Assembly (NCBI GenBank): GCA_000231825.2
Contig: JH720327.1
Coordinates: 58,051 to 93,504 of the forward strand
DNA: 35,454 bases
Source of the DNA: Tetrahymena elliotti 4EA
Lineage: Eukaryota; Ciliophora; Oligohymenophorea; Hymenostomatida; Tetrahymenidae
Direction of reading: 5' to 3'
The notes under the pieces were generated by a model. The model saw only the letters and a program-made list of their open reading frames with translations. It was not told where the DNA came from and made no database searches. The translations under genes were made by a program, and so were the position numbers. Of this stretch, positions 21,924 through 34,079 are shown in pieces; the stretch's first letter is position 1; each line of letters opens with the position of its first letter.

Positions 21924-24900
21924 TCATATTAATATTGATTTTAGAACTAATCTTTTCTACTTACTCAATTTTTAGCTCATTTATCTTAATGATAATTATT
22001 ATTATCCAAAAATATAGCTGCTTCTATTATTTTTAAGAATAAAATTTTAATCAATAAAAAATATTTCTAAAGCATTATTTCAAATCACTCTAAAATAAAA
22101 ATAATATTGAATATGTGATTTGTTTAACTTAGATAATTATAAATACAAAATAAAATTGAATGAAAATAGTTTTTTACCTGAAGTTAACTTTTAAACTTAT
22201 GATAGAGGTTAATTCTAATAAGATGCAAATTATATTTTTTATTCCATTAAAATTAATTAAGTTCTAAGGAGAGAACATGTTTATTTACCCATTATTTAAA
22301 CTAATTGAAATTATTTTTTTGCATTTTTATATTGCCTACATTAGACTTAATGCTGCATTTGAAGTGAAATAGTTGTCCCTACAATATTATAAATTAATTT
22401 AGAATTGAATGAAACAAAATTATTCTAATTAATATTTTGATTAGAATAATATAAATGAAAAAATAAAAAATGATGATAAATTATAATCTAATTACTTAAG
22501 ATTAAGATCCAAGTAAGTCAAATTTTAAATTTTTTGAAGATTAACACATAATTGTTAAATACCTACATCTTCAATTTGATTCCTACTATAAAAAATGTAT
22601 TTAAGAATAACTTTTGCAAAAGAATCATCTTCATAAAATAAGAGTAAAATTTTTCAATTATTTTTTGAGAAAATATTGTGAGTAACTAACTTAATGTGAT
22701 TTGGTAATTAAAAAATCTAAAAAGAAAAAATAATTACCATAAATTGAGACCCAGAGTTTTAATTTATAAAAAATTTTCTAACATAATTCCTAAATATTCT
22801 GCTCCTACTGACTTCATTTAGTTTTCTCTTTCAATTTTTATAATTTTAAAAATATCGTATTATTTAATTGTAGAAGGCAAAGTAATTTTAACAAAAAAAT
22901 TATTGAAAATCAGTGATTAAGTTTCTTAGTAAAATTGTTTTATACTTTATGTTAATTAAATAAGAATTGAAATTACGAGAAATCCAAATTTAAATCAATG
23001 AGATTTTTAAGCTTTCCGAAACCTATTGCAAAATTTTTTACACCTTCTGAAATTAGAATAGAATTCCTATTCATTATTATAGCTTTAAGATGTTAATAAT
23101 ATTAGATTAAAATTACGAAAGGCTAAGGCTCAATTTTTAAATTTGTTAGCATTTTGTTAAGCTCTTTGCAAAGCTATTTGCAATTTTTGGATTTAATGTC
23201 ATAAATCTAGAAAATAAAAATTTTGTAGATTAAATTATTTATTTTTTTTAAAAATTAGTATTTTTAATATCATTACCCTAAATCTAGAATTAAACATTTG
23301 ATATTTGGACAATTTTCTAAACTCTTAGCAAGAAGATTAACTCCATTATTTACAAAGTAATTATATCTATTTTAATTTTTTTTATTTTAAATTAAAACAA
23401 TCTAAATAAAAAACTAGTTTTGCTTTAAAATATTTTTGAAAGTACAAATTTGTAGTAGGAATAATAAGATTAATATGTATGGTAAAAAATAAATTACTAG
23501 ATATTTAAATTGAGTGAAGCTATGTTCTGGCATTATTCTAAAGTCTCCCCAATTATTTTGATTGATTATCTATCTAAATCGTTATTTCTTTATAAAAATT
23601 ATTATATTTTTTATTTTTCATTTGGTAAATTGATGGTTTAAAAAAAATAACACATTTCAAGAGAATTTAAAAGCTATTAGATAATTATATTTTATTGTTT
23701 TTTGAAATATATGCAAATATTTATTCAAAAGGAAATCAGCTATTGATTATTTTATAAAATGGAATTAAAATTACCCTAATTAAAGATTTAAAAAGTTAAT
23801 GTTTGGACATTTCATCAAACTGCTACACAGTTGCTTGACTCCCTCACTTTTAAGTTGATTATAGCTTTGATTTATATAAGAAAATTGACTATTTAATAAT
23901 AATAAAATAAACACTTTCAAAATTAATTACGAAAAATTAAGTTCCAAATTAGAAATATTTTAGCATTTTTCTAAGCTCATTCCAATATACTTTGCTGCTG
24001 ATGAATCTAAATTATTTCTCCTTTATAATTAAATGAAATATAAATTGATAAATTTTAATCCTTTTATAAATTCTTGCAATATTAACTCAAATTAACATTT
24101 TTAAAGAATTAAGCTAATTTCTCAATCAATTATTTAACCAAAAAACTAGTTAAAACTTTATGTAATTAAATATTTTGTTTTTTTAAAAATTATTACAAAT
24201 TTTAAACTAATTTCAAACCTAATAGCAAATAAATGAATATTTTATTACATAATATGAAGACTCAAAGTTGTAATATTTTAATTTTTTTCTAGACTCAATC
24301 CAATGATCTTAACTTACTCTGCTTTCATTTTATTTTAGCTTTAATTGTAAGAAGTAATTAATTACTTTATTATTATTTTATAGTTTAAAAAAATAAAAAA
24401 AACCTTATTACTCTAAAATAGAAAAATATTAATATGAAAATAATTTAATTCTAAAATATACCTAAGATTCAGAGTTAAAGAAATCATATTTTAACATTAA
24501 TTTATAAAATTTCCAAGTATCTTTGCTTCTTTTATGCTTAACTCACTAGCTCTAAATAATCATTAAAAATTAAAAATTAAACTCAATTTTCAAATCTTTT
24601 AACAAGAAAGTAAATCTTTGATAATTTAAGAAGATTACTCAAGATTTAAATTCAAAGATGAGACATTTAAACAAATATTAAGATATTTCTATATTTTATG
24701 AGCTAACTTTCCCTTAAGATGATGAGATCTAAATCATTCATTATTTAATATTAATATTTTTTTAATTTTAAAATAATTCAAATTATTAATTTTTAATGAG
24801 GAAAACAAAGATAAAAAAGAAAATTTTTTAATCTTCGAAAAAATAATAATTTAAAAATTCATAAAATAAATTAAGTAAATATTTGAATGCAGACAAAATT

Positions 24901-26132
24901 AGAATATTTTAATTTTAAATTACATTTAGTTAACTAAACAAAAGTCAAGAAATATCCAAATATTATGCTTTTCAATTTATGATTTAATTTTACCAAATTA
25001 AAAATCCTATTCAAAAAGTAAATGAGCAGCTTTAGAAAGTAATTTCAAAGATGAAGTCCTCTTATCATGATTTACAACCATATTTTTGGCAATTTTTTCA
25101 TCATTTATTGAGTTATCAATTCTTTTTGGGAAAAATTCTTCAAAATTATTTTATTTTAAAACCTCTTATTCTTCCTATTTAATTGATCTCCCTTGAAGTA
25201 ATTCTATAAAAATAATACCTAGCCCATAAAGAATCTCCTTTTTTAAAAATAATTAAACACTTTGATTTTAATATAAAAATAAATAATTTCAAACTTTATT
25301 TAAAAACTCATCCTAATTTTGTTCAATAGCATTCCTTAATAAACCTATATTCTTTTTCTAATAAAAGTAGATTAAAATAAACATTTTTAAAGATGATTTC
25401 ATGTTAATATTTAAATAAATTTTTATTACATCCATTGAAAATTGTCTATTTATTTGTATTTTTGAAAGATCAAATCCAGCTTAAAAGTAAAAACAATAAT
25501 TAATTCATAAATTGTTGATAGAATAAAGAATATTAATTAATTAATTACCAAACTTAACTAAGAAGTATCCTTTAAAGTTATTATATTATAGACTATTTGA
25601 GTTTAATTCTGTTAGCTGAATATTTTATTATTACATTTCTACTACCCCTAACAATAGCTAAATAATCAATCTAAAGTTTTATCTTCTAGTTAATTTTTGT
25701 TAGCGATTTATCAAGTCATGTAAATTTCCTAAAAAAGAAATTATGATAAGCAAAAAATAATGAAAATATTTTAGTACCTTAAAAAGGCTCAAAAACAGAA
25801 TAAAAGAGATAATTTTCTTATTTGGAAACTTAAAATGTTGATATAGGCAATGAAAGGTATTAGATTTATTAAATCTGCTTAATTATTTCACAAGTATTTT
25901 GCATTCTTTAAATAATATTTTGATCATTGATTTTTTGGGGCATGATGAAAACATTAGTATTTAAATTCTGAGAAAATGAATTGAAAATAACACTTACAAT
26001 ACTTTATTTTACTAATTCAAAACACTAAAAATCTTTCTTTTTAATGTCATTTATAAAATTTAAGATTTCCTCTTCATTTAATTGATTATCTATGCATTAT
26101 TGTTTTATTTTTTCAGGTAGTTTATTTCCCAT
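21924..26132 (-). CDS. Pseudokinase-LRR protein, copy B (intact, 18 exons)
   Basis: Exons: 25778-26132, 25549-25728, 25430-25479, 25295-25357, 24924-25237 (same lengths as A: 355, 180, 50, 63, 314). Then eleven 90-nt exons: 24639-24728, 24462-24551, 24249-24338, 23931-24020, 23775-23864, 23498-23587, 23277-23366, 23117-23206, 22977-23066, 22738-22827, 22496-22585. Then a fused exon 22178-22378 (201 nt) and last exon 21924-22023. Sum 2253 nt, 750 aa, open throughout. Start MGNKLPEKIKQQCIDN. Pseudokinase signs match A: NIQLTELNSN for HRD, KFAGFDLSK for DFG, LYGLGIIFIELLQG in the C-lobe. Repeats include NLTYLDLNL and ALSLMQAIQKCKKIISI. Conservation of exon lengths and phase in A and B argues that both are functional. 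The intron before A's penultimate exon has shrunk to 25 nt here and reads through in frame, adding seven residues. Confidence 0.85.
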
Positions 26133-26850
26133 TTGATTGAATTCTAAAACAAACTAAAATATCTTATTTGCTCTATATTTATACTATCAATTTGTTAATT
26201 CCTTTTCACAGTGTTTATCTGATTGTATTTAAATTATTTATTCTGATAATATCACAAACATTCTACAAAAAAAATAATGTATTTTTAAGCTCAACATTTA
26301 AAAGCTACTCTTAAATTCTGAGACAAGTCATTTTGAATCTAATATCAAAATTTATTAATCACTAAAAACATGCTTTTCAAATGAAAACTATAACATAAAC
26401 TAAAAGCAAATTAAAATTATTTTTTTATGAGATATTTATATTTTTAACTTTAAGCCTAAATCAATGTTGGTTAAGTAAATAAGAAAATGTGTTTCTCTTT
26501 AATAATTTAAATACTTTATTTGTAACTTTCTATATGTTAGATGTCTATTTTTTATCAGAATAATGATATTTAACACTATTTCCAACATAAAATTCCTAAA
26601 AAATTAATGCACAAGTCCTAAACAACTCAATACAAAACAAATGTTTTGTAAAACACATAATAACATTAAAATCAATTTTTTAAAAAAGTAAAAAAAATCA
26701 GATGATAAAATAATAAAATTATCCTTTAAATATTAATGAAATAACGAATAAAAAAATCACTAACTTCAAAAATCTAAAGAAAGAAAAAGTTAAACAAAAA
26801 ATTAGCAAAATACCATAAAATATAAGGCCCAAATCTTAAAAAGAAGAACC
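26133..26850. other. 5' flank of copy B
   Basis: Should hold the copy B promoter. Unlike copies A and C, no secreted-protein gene is found upstream of B; the sequence diverges from the A flank within about 100 bp. Nothing else is recognised. Confidence 0.5.
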
Positions 26851-27530
26851 TCAAATGGTAAGCAGTCTTTGACGTTCTTTTAACACAAAATTAAACCCTT
26901 CCCAGGAAGCTTTAGAAAAGGAAGGATCTAGCTCTACTTCTAGTAAAATTATCAAAATCTTCCAGCAGGAGGAGATAATTCTCTAAAATTTCATGTTGGA
27001 CAGCAAATAAGATAACACTTTCCAGAAAAGATATGGAACAAATTAGCATTTACTCCAGATTAGCTCTTATTTATTTAATGAGTTATCTGATTAGTTAATT
27101 AAGTTGCTTATAGACCTCTTTAATTATTAAGTGCATCTGTTATCAGAGATATCAATAGGAAAAGTGCCTTCTTTCTAGTAATTAGGAAGTGTTAGTCCAA
27201 TTATTTAGTTAATATTACTTAAACTAACAGGGGATTTATTTTTTATATTTATTTATACTATTTCTTGATTTTCCATTATTTTATTGTCAAAAACATTTTT
27301 CATAGTTGTATTATACTCATTAGTTACTCATTTCAAACTGTAGTGTTAATACATGCAGTCCTCAAATGTGTATTTTCTCTTATCGCAGTATTTACATTCT
27401 TTCAAGGAGTTTGGTAATTTGTTATTAATTTTGTTTTGTGGATAGACCCAATTTTCAAGTGATTCATTTTTTATTTATTTGTGAGTTTAACTACCTAATA
27501 AGGAGGAAAGTTCCAATTCTTAAGGAGCAT
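26851..27530 (-). pseudogene. Broken ORF with a CxxC motif, unknown family
   Basis: Minus-strand coding pattern with higher GC than its surroundings. From about 27530: ITNAPQELELSSLLG, SLENWVYPQNKINNKLPNSL, then KECKYCDKRKYTFEDC (a CxxC plus a third Cys, zinc-finger-like). An in-frame TGA at 27328-27330 interrupts it. The same frame then continues with VTNEYNTTMKNVFDNKIMEN and VSLSNINQIIGLTLPNYQKE, ending at TGA 26851. Near 27060 a different frame becomes more protein-like (SISFLESVILFAVQHEILEN), suggesting a frameshift as well. No start codon is evident. It could be a gene whose introns I failed to see, but two lesions make a pseudogene likelier. Its composition differs from that of the array, so it may be an insertion from elsewhere. 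Confidence 0.5.
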
Positions 27531-27754
27531 TAGTGATTGGTAAGCTTTACTACTAGCATACTAATGATGCATGAGCTCAGCTTTTATTTTAGTAATTTTA
27601 ATGTCTGAAAGTCCTGCTTTTCTTTCAGTGGATTAACCTGATCTCATCTTTTTTAATTCACAAATAATTCTGTAGTGTTTTTTTTACTTTTTCCCACCAA
27701 ATTTTTTGAGTTTTAATTTTTTTTAGTATATATATTTTTATTATATTAAATAGA

Positions 27755-30700
27755 TCATAGTAATATTTATTTTTTAACTAATCTTGTTAATTTATTCAAT
27801 TTATAGCTCATTTATTTTAATGATACTAATTATTATCTATAAACACAGCTTCTATTATTTTTAATAAACAAATTTTAAATTAATAAATAATATTTCTAAG
27901 CAACATTTCGAATGCTTCAAAATAAAAATAATATTTTATTTATTTGAGATAATAAAAACACAAAATAATATTTGAATCAAAATAATATTTACTTGAGGCT
28001 AACTTCTAAAGTTCTGATAGAGGTTAATTAAGATACAAATTATATTTTTTGATTCATCAAAATGAATTCGACTAATTATTTTGAATAAGATTTTTTTTGT
28101 AAATATTTAAACCACGAATAATAAGTAATAAAATATTATTAAATTTAACTCAATTTTTTCAACAAATTAATTTTTTAAAATGAAACAATGCTTATTTACT
28201 CAAATGAATTGAAATTATTTTTTTGCATTTTTATACTGCCTACATTAAGGTTAATGTTGCTGGTTAATTTAATAAATTCTCCCTATAATATTATAAAATA
28301 AATAAAACAAAATTATTTTAATTAATATTGTGATTAGAATAAAATAAATAATTTTTAAATAATGCTATCATAGATTTCTATGATTTTTAAAAAAAATAAT
28401 TACATAAGATTAAGATCCAAGCAAGTCAAATTTGTCAATGCTTGAGAAGATTAACACACAGCTTATTTATACCTTCACCTTAAATTTGATTCAATCTCTA
28501 AAAAATATTCATAAAAGTTAAGTAATATTTAGAAAAAACTCTTTATTATTATTAGCTTCTTCATAATTTAATAAAATTTAATGAATAATTTTATTTGATT
28601 TGATAATTAAAAATCTAAGTTAAAAAAATTAGGAAATTAAATTTAAATACCTTAAGTTGAGACTCAGAATTCTTATTTATTTTAAGTTTTCTAATGTAAT
28701 TCCTAAATAGTAGGCTCCTTCTGAATTAATTAGATTCGCTCTTTAAAAAATAATATTAATTTTAAATTAATTTTTATTTTATTTTATGAAAAAATATTTT
28801 ATGCAACATAAAATTATTCAAAATTTGTTTTTATGTTTACTTTTTAAAATGGGTAAATAATATTTATTTTAATGAAATAATTATTGAAATTACTCTAACT
28901 TCAAATTTAAGTCAGTGAGATTTTTACAAATTGCTAAACCTATTGCAATATGTTTTACACTTTCTGTGTTTAGATAATTATTCCGATCAATTTTTTTATT
29001 TTAACTTAATTTATTAATAATATTAGATGAATTACGAAAGATCAAGATCCATTTTATTGATATTTTGACACTTTACTAAGCTCTATGCTATGCTATTTGC
29101 TATTTCTGAATTAAATTGCATACATCTAAAATCTAGACCTAACTGTTTGATATTTGGATAATTTTCTAAACTCTTACAAAGAATCTCAAGTCCATTTTTT
29201 ACATGGTAATTAAACCTATTTTAATTTTTTAATAAGTTCATTAAATCAATTTTGATAAAAACATTACTCAGAAATAATTTTTAAGTAAAAATTTGTAACA
29301 ATAATAAAATTAATTGTGTGTGTATGGAATAATATAAAATACAAAAAACTTAGCTTGAGTGAAACTATGTTCTGGCATTATTCTATTACTTAGTATCTAA
29401 TTTTATTATCTTTTGAAATTTATATGCAGTTTATTATTTTTCAATTCATCAAAAAATTGGAAATCAGCTTTTATATTGAATTTAAATTACCCTAATTATA
29501 GATTTAAAGATATAATGTTTGGACATTTCTTTAAACTAGTACATATTTGCTTTGCTCCCTCTCTTTTAAGTTTATTTCTGCTTTAAATACAAAAAAAAAA
29601 TTATTATTTAAGAATGATAAAAAAAAACACTTTAAAAAATAATTACAAAAAATTAAGTTCCAAATTAGAAATATTTTAGCATTTTTGTAAGCTAGTTCCA
29701 ATATAAATTACAGCTTAAGAATCTAAATCACTATTCCTTTTTTATTAGATTAAATTTAATAGATTATGATAAATTTAAATAGTTACTATCTATTGAAATA
29801 TCAAAATTAACATTTTTTTTTTAATTTTAATTTTCTTCAATGATCAGGTTTAAAAAAACAAAATTTTCTGATATATAAGTGTTTTTAAAATTAATAAAAA
29901 AAGAGAAGCTAGTAAATTGAATATTTTATTAGACAAAATGAAGACCCAAAGTTGTAATATTTTGACATTTTTCTAGGCTCTATCCAATTACCTTAACTTC
30001 TTCTGCTTTGATATTACATTTGCTTTAATTATGAAATAATTACGACATTATTATTTTATAGTTTTAATAAATTTCAAAAATAAGAATCAATTAAAAAATT
30101 AACTAAAAATAGATAAAAAATATTTAAATTAGAAGATATAATATGAATATCAATATAATTTTATATTAAATTATACCTAAGGTTCAGATTTAAAGATGTT
30201 ATATTTTAACATTAGCTTAGATAATATCCCAGTATCTTTACTTCTTCTAAGCTTAATAGATAGTTTCTAAATAATAATTAAAAATTAAAAAAACAAAAAT
30301 AGATTTTTAATTTTTAACAACAGAATATGTCTTTAATAATTTAAGAGGATTACTCAAGATTTAAATTCAAAGATGAAACATTTAAACAATTCTCAATATT
30401 TATCTGAATTTTTTTATCTATCTTTCCCTTAAGATGATGAGATCTAAATCATTCATTATTTATAATAAACATTTTTTAATTTAAAATAATTAAAATGATT
30501 ATTTCTAGCAATTTAAAACAAATATTTCTATCCTTTAGTCAAAGAAGTAAATCTAAAAAAATATTCAACAAATAAATAAAGTAAAATATTTAATTATAAA
30601 AAATGTTATTTAATTTTATTTCAAATTTTGATAAAATTACATTTAGTTAACTAAACAAAAGTCAAGAATTTCCAAATATTATGCTTTTCAATTTATGACT

Positions 30701-31497
30701 TTATTCCACCAAATTAAAAATCTTATTCGAAAAGTAAATAAGCAGCTTTAGAAAGCAATTTCAAAGATGAAATCTTCTTATTCTGATTGCAATCATCATT
30801 TTAGCAATCTTTTCATCATTTATTGAGTTATCACTTATTTTTGGGAAAAATTCTTCAAAATTATTTTATTTAAAACCTCTTATTCTTCCTATTTGATTGA
30901 TCTCCCTCTAAGTAATTCTATAAAAACAATACCCAACTAATAAGTAATGTCCTTTTTTAAAAAATAGTTAAACAATCTGTTTCTAAAAAAAATAGATAAT
31001 TTAAAATTCTATTTAAAGTCTCCTTTTAATTTTATTGATTGTTGCTTCATCTTTATCTTTTTTCTAATAAAATAGATTAAATTAAAATTTTGAAGGAAGA
31101 TTTAATATTAGTGTTTAAAATAAATTTTCATTACACCCATTCCAAATTGTATATTTATTTGTATTTTTAAAAGATCAAATCCAGCTTTGAAGTATTTTAA
31201 GGTTTTTATAATATAAACTCTTTGAGTGTAATTTGGTTAGCTCAATATTTTTTTATTCCATTTCTACTCACCCTAACAATAGCTAAATAATCTACCTAAA
31301 GTTTTATCTTCTACTTCATTTTTGTTAGTGGCTGATTAAATCATGTAAATCACCTAAAAAAGTAAAGAATGATAAACAAAAAAATAATGTGACAATATTT
31401 TAGTACCTTAAAAAGACTCAAAAGCAGTATAAAAGAGAAATTTATTTTATTTAGAAACTTAGAATGTTGATATTGGTAACGAAAGGTATTAGGTTAT
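27755..31497 (-). pseudogene. Pseudokinase-LRR gene, copy C (5'-truncated pseudogene)
   Basis: Colinear with A and B from the middle of their first exon (about 31497) to the last exon (27755-27851, ending KQILL then TGA). The MGNKLPEK start and about 90 upstream codons are absent. Lesions: TGA at 31316-31318 where A and B have TTA; loss of the second intron and the end of exon 2, which then runs into AGFDLLKIQ; truncation of the repeat exon near 29345-29390; and a 5-bp deletion in the repeat exon near 28000-28060. Other repeats remain clear, for example QAVQKCKKIISI (about 28230) and the exons near 28900, 29650, 29950, 30190 and 30400. The introns around 28380-28570 are almost identical to those of copy D. 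Confidence 0.8.
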
Positions 31498-31896
31498 TAA
31501 TATTTAAATATTTTTTTCTTTTTTGAATTAATTGTAATATTTTTTTTTAAATAAACTAAAAGGAAATTTAAGATCATATTAATTGAAAAAAATATTAATA
31601 AACTATAATTAATTATCATTTTCTGATTTAAATAAAATGCTTAATTGTATTCATTTATTTATTGCATGTTGCCAACGTATTATTAGTAAAAAATTTAGAC
31701 ATTTAAATAAATTTATAAATACGTTATTTAGGCTTAATAGAGTATTACTTTTTGAACATTATTGTTATTTATTAATAACTTTGATTTTGTACTTTTTTAA
31801 TTAATAGTTTAAATGTAAATGTAAAAATAAAATTACATAAATATTTAAACTACTTGAACTATAATTATATATATACTTTTTTTATTATTTAATTAT
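31498..31896. other. Junction of copy C with the duplicated intergenic segment
   Basis: From about 31560 rightward it aligns with 18230-18490, and left of 31497 with exon 1 of the LRR genes. The 60 bp between is AT-rich and marks the truncation breakpoint. No gene is seen. Confidence 0.55.
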
Positions 31897-32214
31897 TCAA
31901 CAATTTTCTTCAGTATAACTGAATACTGGTGAGTCAGAATTGAATAAAGTAATCTCTTCCTCTTGTTAGTGAAGGCATTTGGTTATATTAGTCTTTGATA
32001 CTGTTCCTGCTACTAGCTAATAGCCTATGTAGAATTTTTTAGGTCTATGACAAATATTTTGAGCATATACACCACTCCCCCCTTCCTAAACAGAAAGTTT
32101 TAAGCATTTACCTGGCTAATTCATCAATTCAATTTTACTTTAGTCCATAATGAGATATACTGTTGAGGAGACAAGTAAAACTGAAAGTAAAGCAGCAAAA
32201 ACAACTAATTTCAT
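31897..32214 (-). CDS. Small secreted four-cysteine protein, copy 2
   Basis: ATG 32214 to TGA 31897, 105 aa, intron-less, exactly collinear with copy 1 at 18491-18808. Signal peptide MKLVVFAALLSVLLVSSTVY. Conserved segments are PGKCLKLSVQEGGSGVYAQN, ICHRPKKFYIGYQLVAGT and NITKCLHQ, and the C-terminus is TEENC. All four Cys and the N-x-T site are kept. Of about 25 amino-acid differences from copy 1, many are conservative (I/L, Q/E, V/I), and no indel has occurred although the flanks have several. This is what selection on the protein would produce. Function is unknown. Confidence 0.8.
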
Positions 32215-33750
32215 GATTTTGTTATTAGGTATTATTTAATTTTTTGATTAAACTAATTATAATTTTTGTTTTTTGATTTGGTTTTGGTTTTGTCATTATT
32301 TAAAGCCTAAATAAAACCTTAATAAAAGAAAAAATAGTTGAACTTGTATTGGTATTGATAAGAAATAAATAAATGTTTATAAAGTATTTTGCTTTTATTG
32401 AATCTAAAAAATTTGAGTCTTTATTAATCTAATAAAAAAAATTGTAATGATTAAAGTATTGTAATAAAAATCCTTGAACTAATTTTCATCTTAATTGCAT
32501 ATTAAATCTCAAAGTTTAAAGAAAAAACAGGCAATAACTCTGCCAAATGTTTCTTATTTATGTGTTTATTTATTTTTGCTTATTCTTTTTCGAGGAAAAT
32601 AAAAAAAAATTTAGTTTTATCAAACTCATCTATTTTTTATAAGTGAGGTTAACATAATTTTTCTTGATAATCTTAAGCAAAAAACAAAACAGTAGGATTT
32701 CATTCATAAAAATTACTAGTTATATCTATTTATCTCTATTATTGTAACCCATAAAGTATTTGTATTCTTTAGTGGTATTTTAAAATAAAAGTATAAACAG
32801 AAAATGAAATTAAGATAATAGATTAAATTGGGCCTCCGCAAGATGAGTTTGATTTTAGTCTTTCTATTTAAAATTTTCATTAAGTATGTAATCACTAATA
32901 AATATGATATAAATTATATTTTTAGATTATTTTAATAAAATTTTCTAGACGCTTCTTGTTGTTTCCATATGACTTTCTCAAAATTTTATGTCTTTAAAGA
33001 CACCACTTTGAAAAATTTCAGTCTAATTTGAAATTTTTGGCGCTTTTGACTAAAATATCATCCCCCCTTTCAGAAATTATTAGTTTTGAATTTGTATTTT
33101 TTATTGATTTTTCTATTCTAATTTAAAAATATGTCGTTGATAAATTAATTCTGATTGTTCATTGAACAAAAATATTTTATTAAGTGTTCGTCAAACAAAA
33201 AAAAATGAAAAAAAAAAATCTAAATTGTAAATAACTAAAATTATTGGTTATAAATGAAAGATTTATTATTTTATAATTGAAAGAAAATCAAAAAAATTGA
33301 AATAATTATTTGATTTTGTAAAAGAATTATTTCATAAAATATGTACTTTTTGATAAATTCTAAAATTCTTCTTTAAATCCTTTTATAAGCTAAATTTATT
33401 TAGCTGATCTGAGAGTAACAAAGCTTAAAGATTTTGAGAAAAAGAACATATTAATGAAGAATTAAATACTTTTAAATACTGCTTACTTCTTGAGGGGAAG
33501 TAAATCTAATTCAATTTACAAAATTTAAATAAAATATATACAGATTTTCGATGCAATTTAGATTTATAAAAAGTTTACAAAAAGAAAAAAAATTCAACTA
33601 TTTTGGAAAAAAAAAGAATGTTTATTCAAATTGAATTGAGTTTCTTTGTTAATAACCTAAAAATAGATTGTTTTAAAAAGCAGAAAAGTAAAAAATTATA
33701 TAATTTATATATTTTGATTGTAATTTATCTCTATAGTTTATGTTTTAATA
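32215..33750. other. Conserved spacer upstream of secreted-protein copy 2
   Basis: Contains the GT-rich element near 32274, the palindrome block 32971-33070, and patchy similarity to 18809-20355. I see no coding frame. Confidence 0.5.
32971..33070. repeat. Conserved non-coding block with 14-nt palindrome, copy 2
   Basis: Carries TGTCTTTAAAGACA at 32989-33002, then ACCACTTTG, and ends with TGACTAAAATATCATCCCCC. Compared with 19701-19800 the palindrome and the TGACTAAAATATCA word are unchanged. Confidence 0.7.
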
Positions 33751-34079
33751 TCAACATTCTTCTTCAATGACTTTTTCATATAGTATAATAATACCATAGA
33801 TTGATTTATCACATCTTTTTTATTCTCATTTTGGCAAGAAGTTTTCAAGTATATTAAGATTCAGGTTAAATAAAGTAAATAATAATAAACTTTAAAGGTT
33901 TTTAGCATTCATTTTAAAGGAGAGGTGAGCCCATACTCATATATATCTAAATACAAACAAGTACTTTCTATTTTTAAAATAACCACTTTATCACTACTCT
34001 AAAGTTAAAGATAGCCAAGATAAGATGTAGAAGTAAGAAGAGCGAAAGAGAGTAAAGTAGTTATTGCAACTAATCTCAT
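33751..34079 (-). pseudogene. Secreted-protein family member 3, decayed
   Basis: ATG 34079 opens MRLVAITTLLSFALLTSTSY, a good signal peptide, then a Cys segment (ESTCLYLDIYEYG) comparable to SGKCLNLSVQQGG of copies 1 and 2. The frame ends at TGA 33909 (56 aa). Similarity resumes in another frame (NAKNL against AQNIC), meets a TGA, and continues to KRCDKSIYG and VIEEEC then TGA at 33751, mirroring the TKC...TEENC end of the intact copies. I read this as one frameshift plus one nonsense change. A spliced form avoiding both is conceivable but I found no good GT donor. Confidence 0.6.

Noticed and set aside
26785..27540. Long TGA-free plus-strand frame opposite the CxxC pseudogene
   Set aside because: TGA is rare by chance in this composition, the peptide is Cys/Leu/Tyr-rich without motif or start codon, and the minus strand gives the more natural protein sequence.
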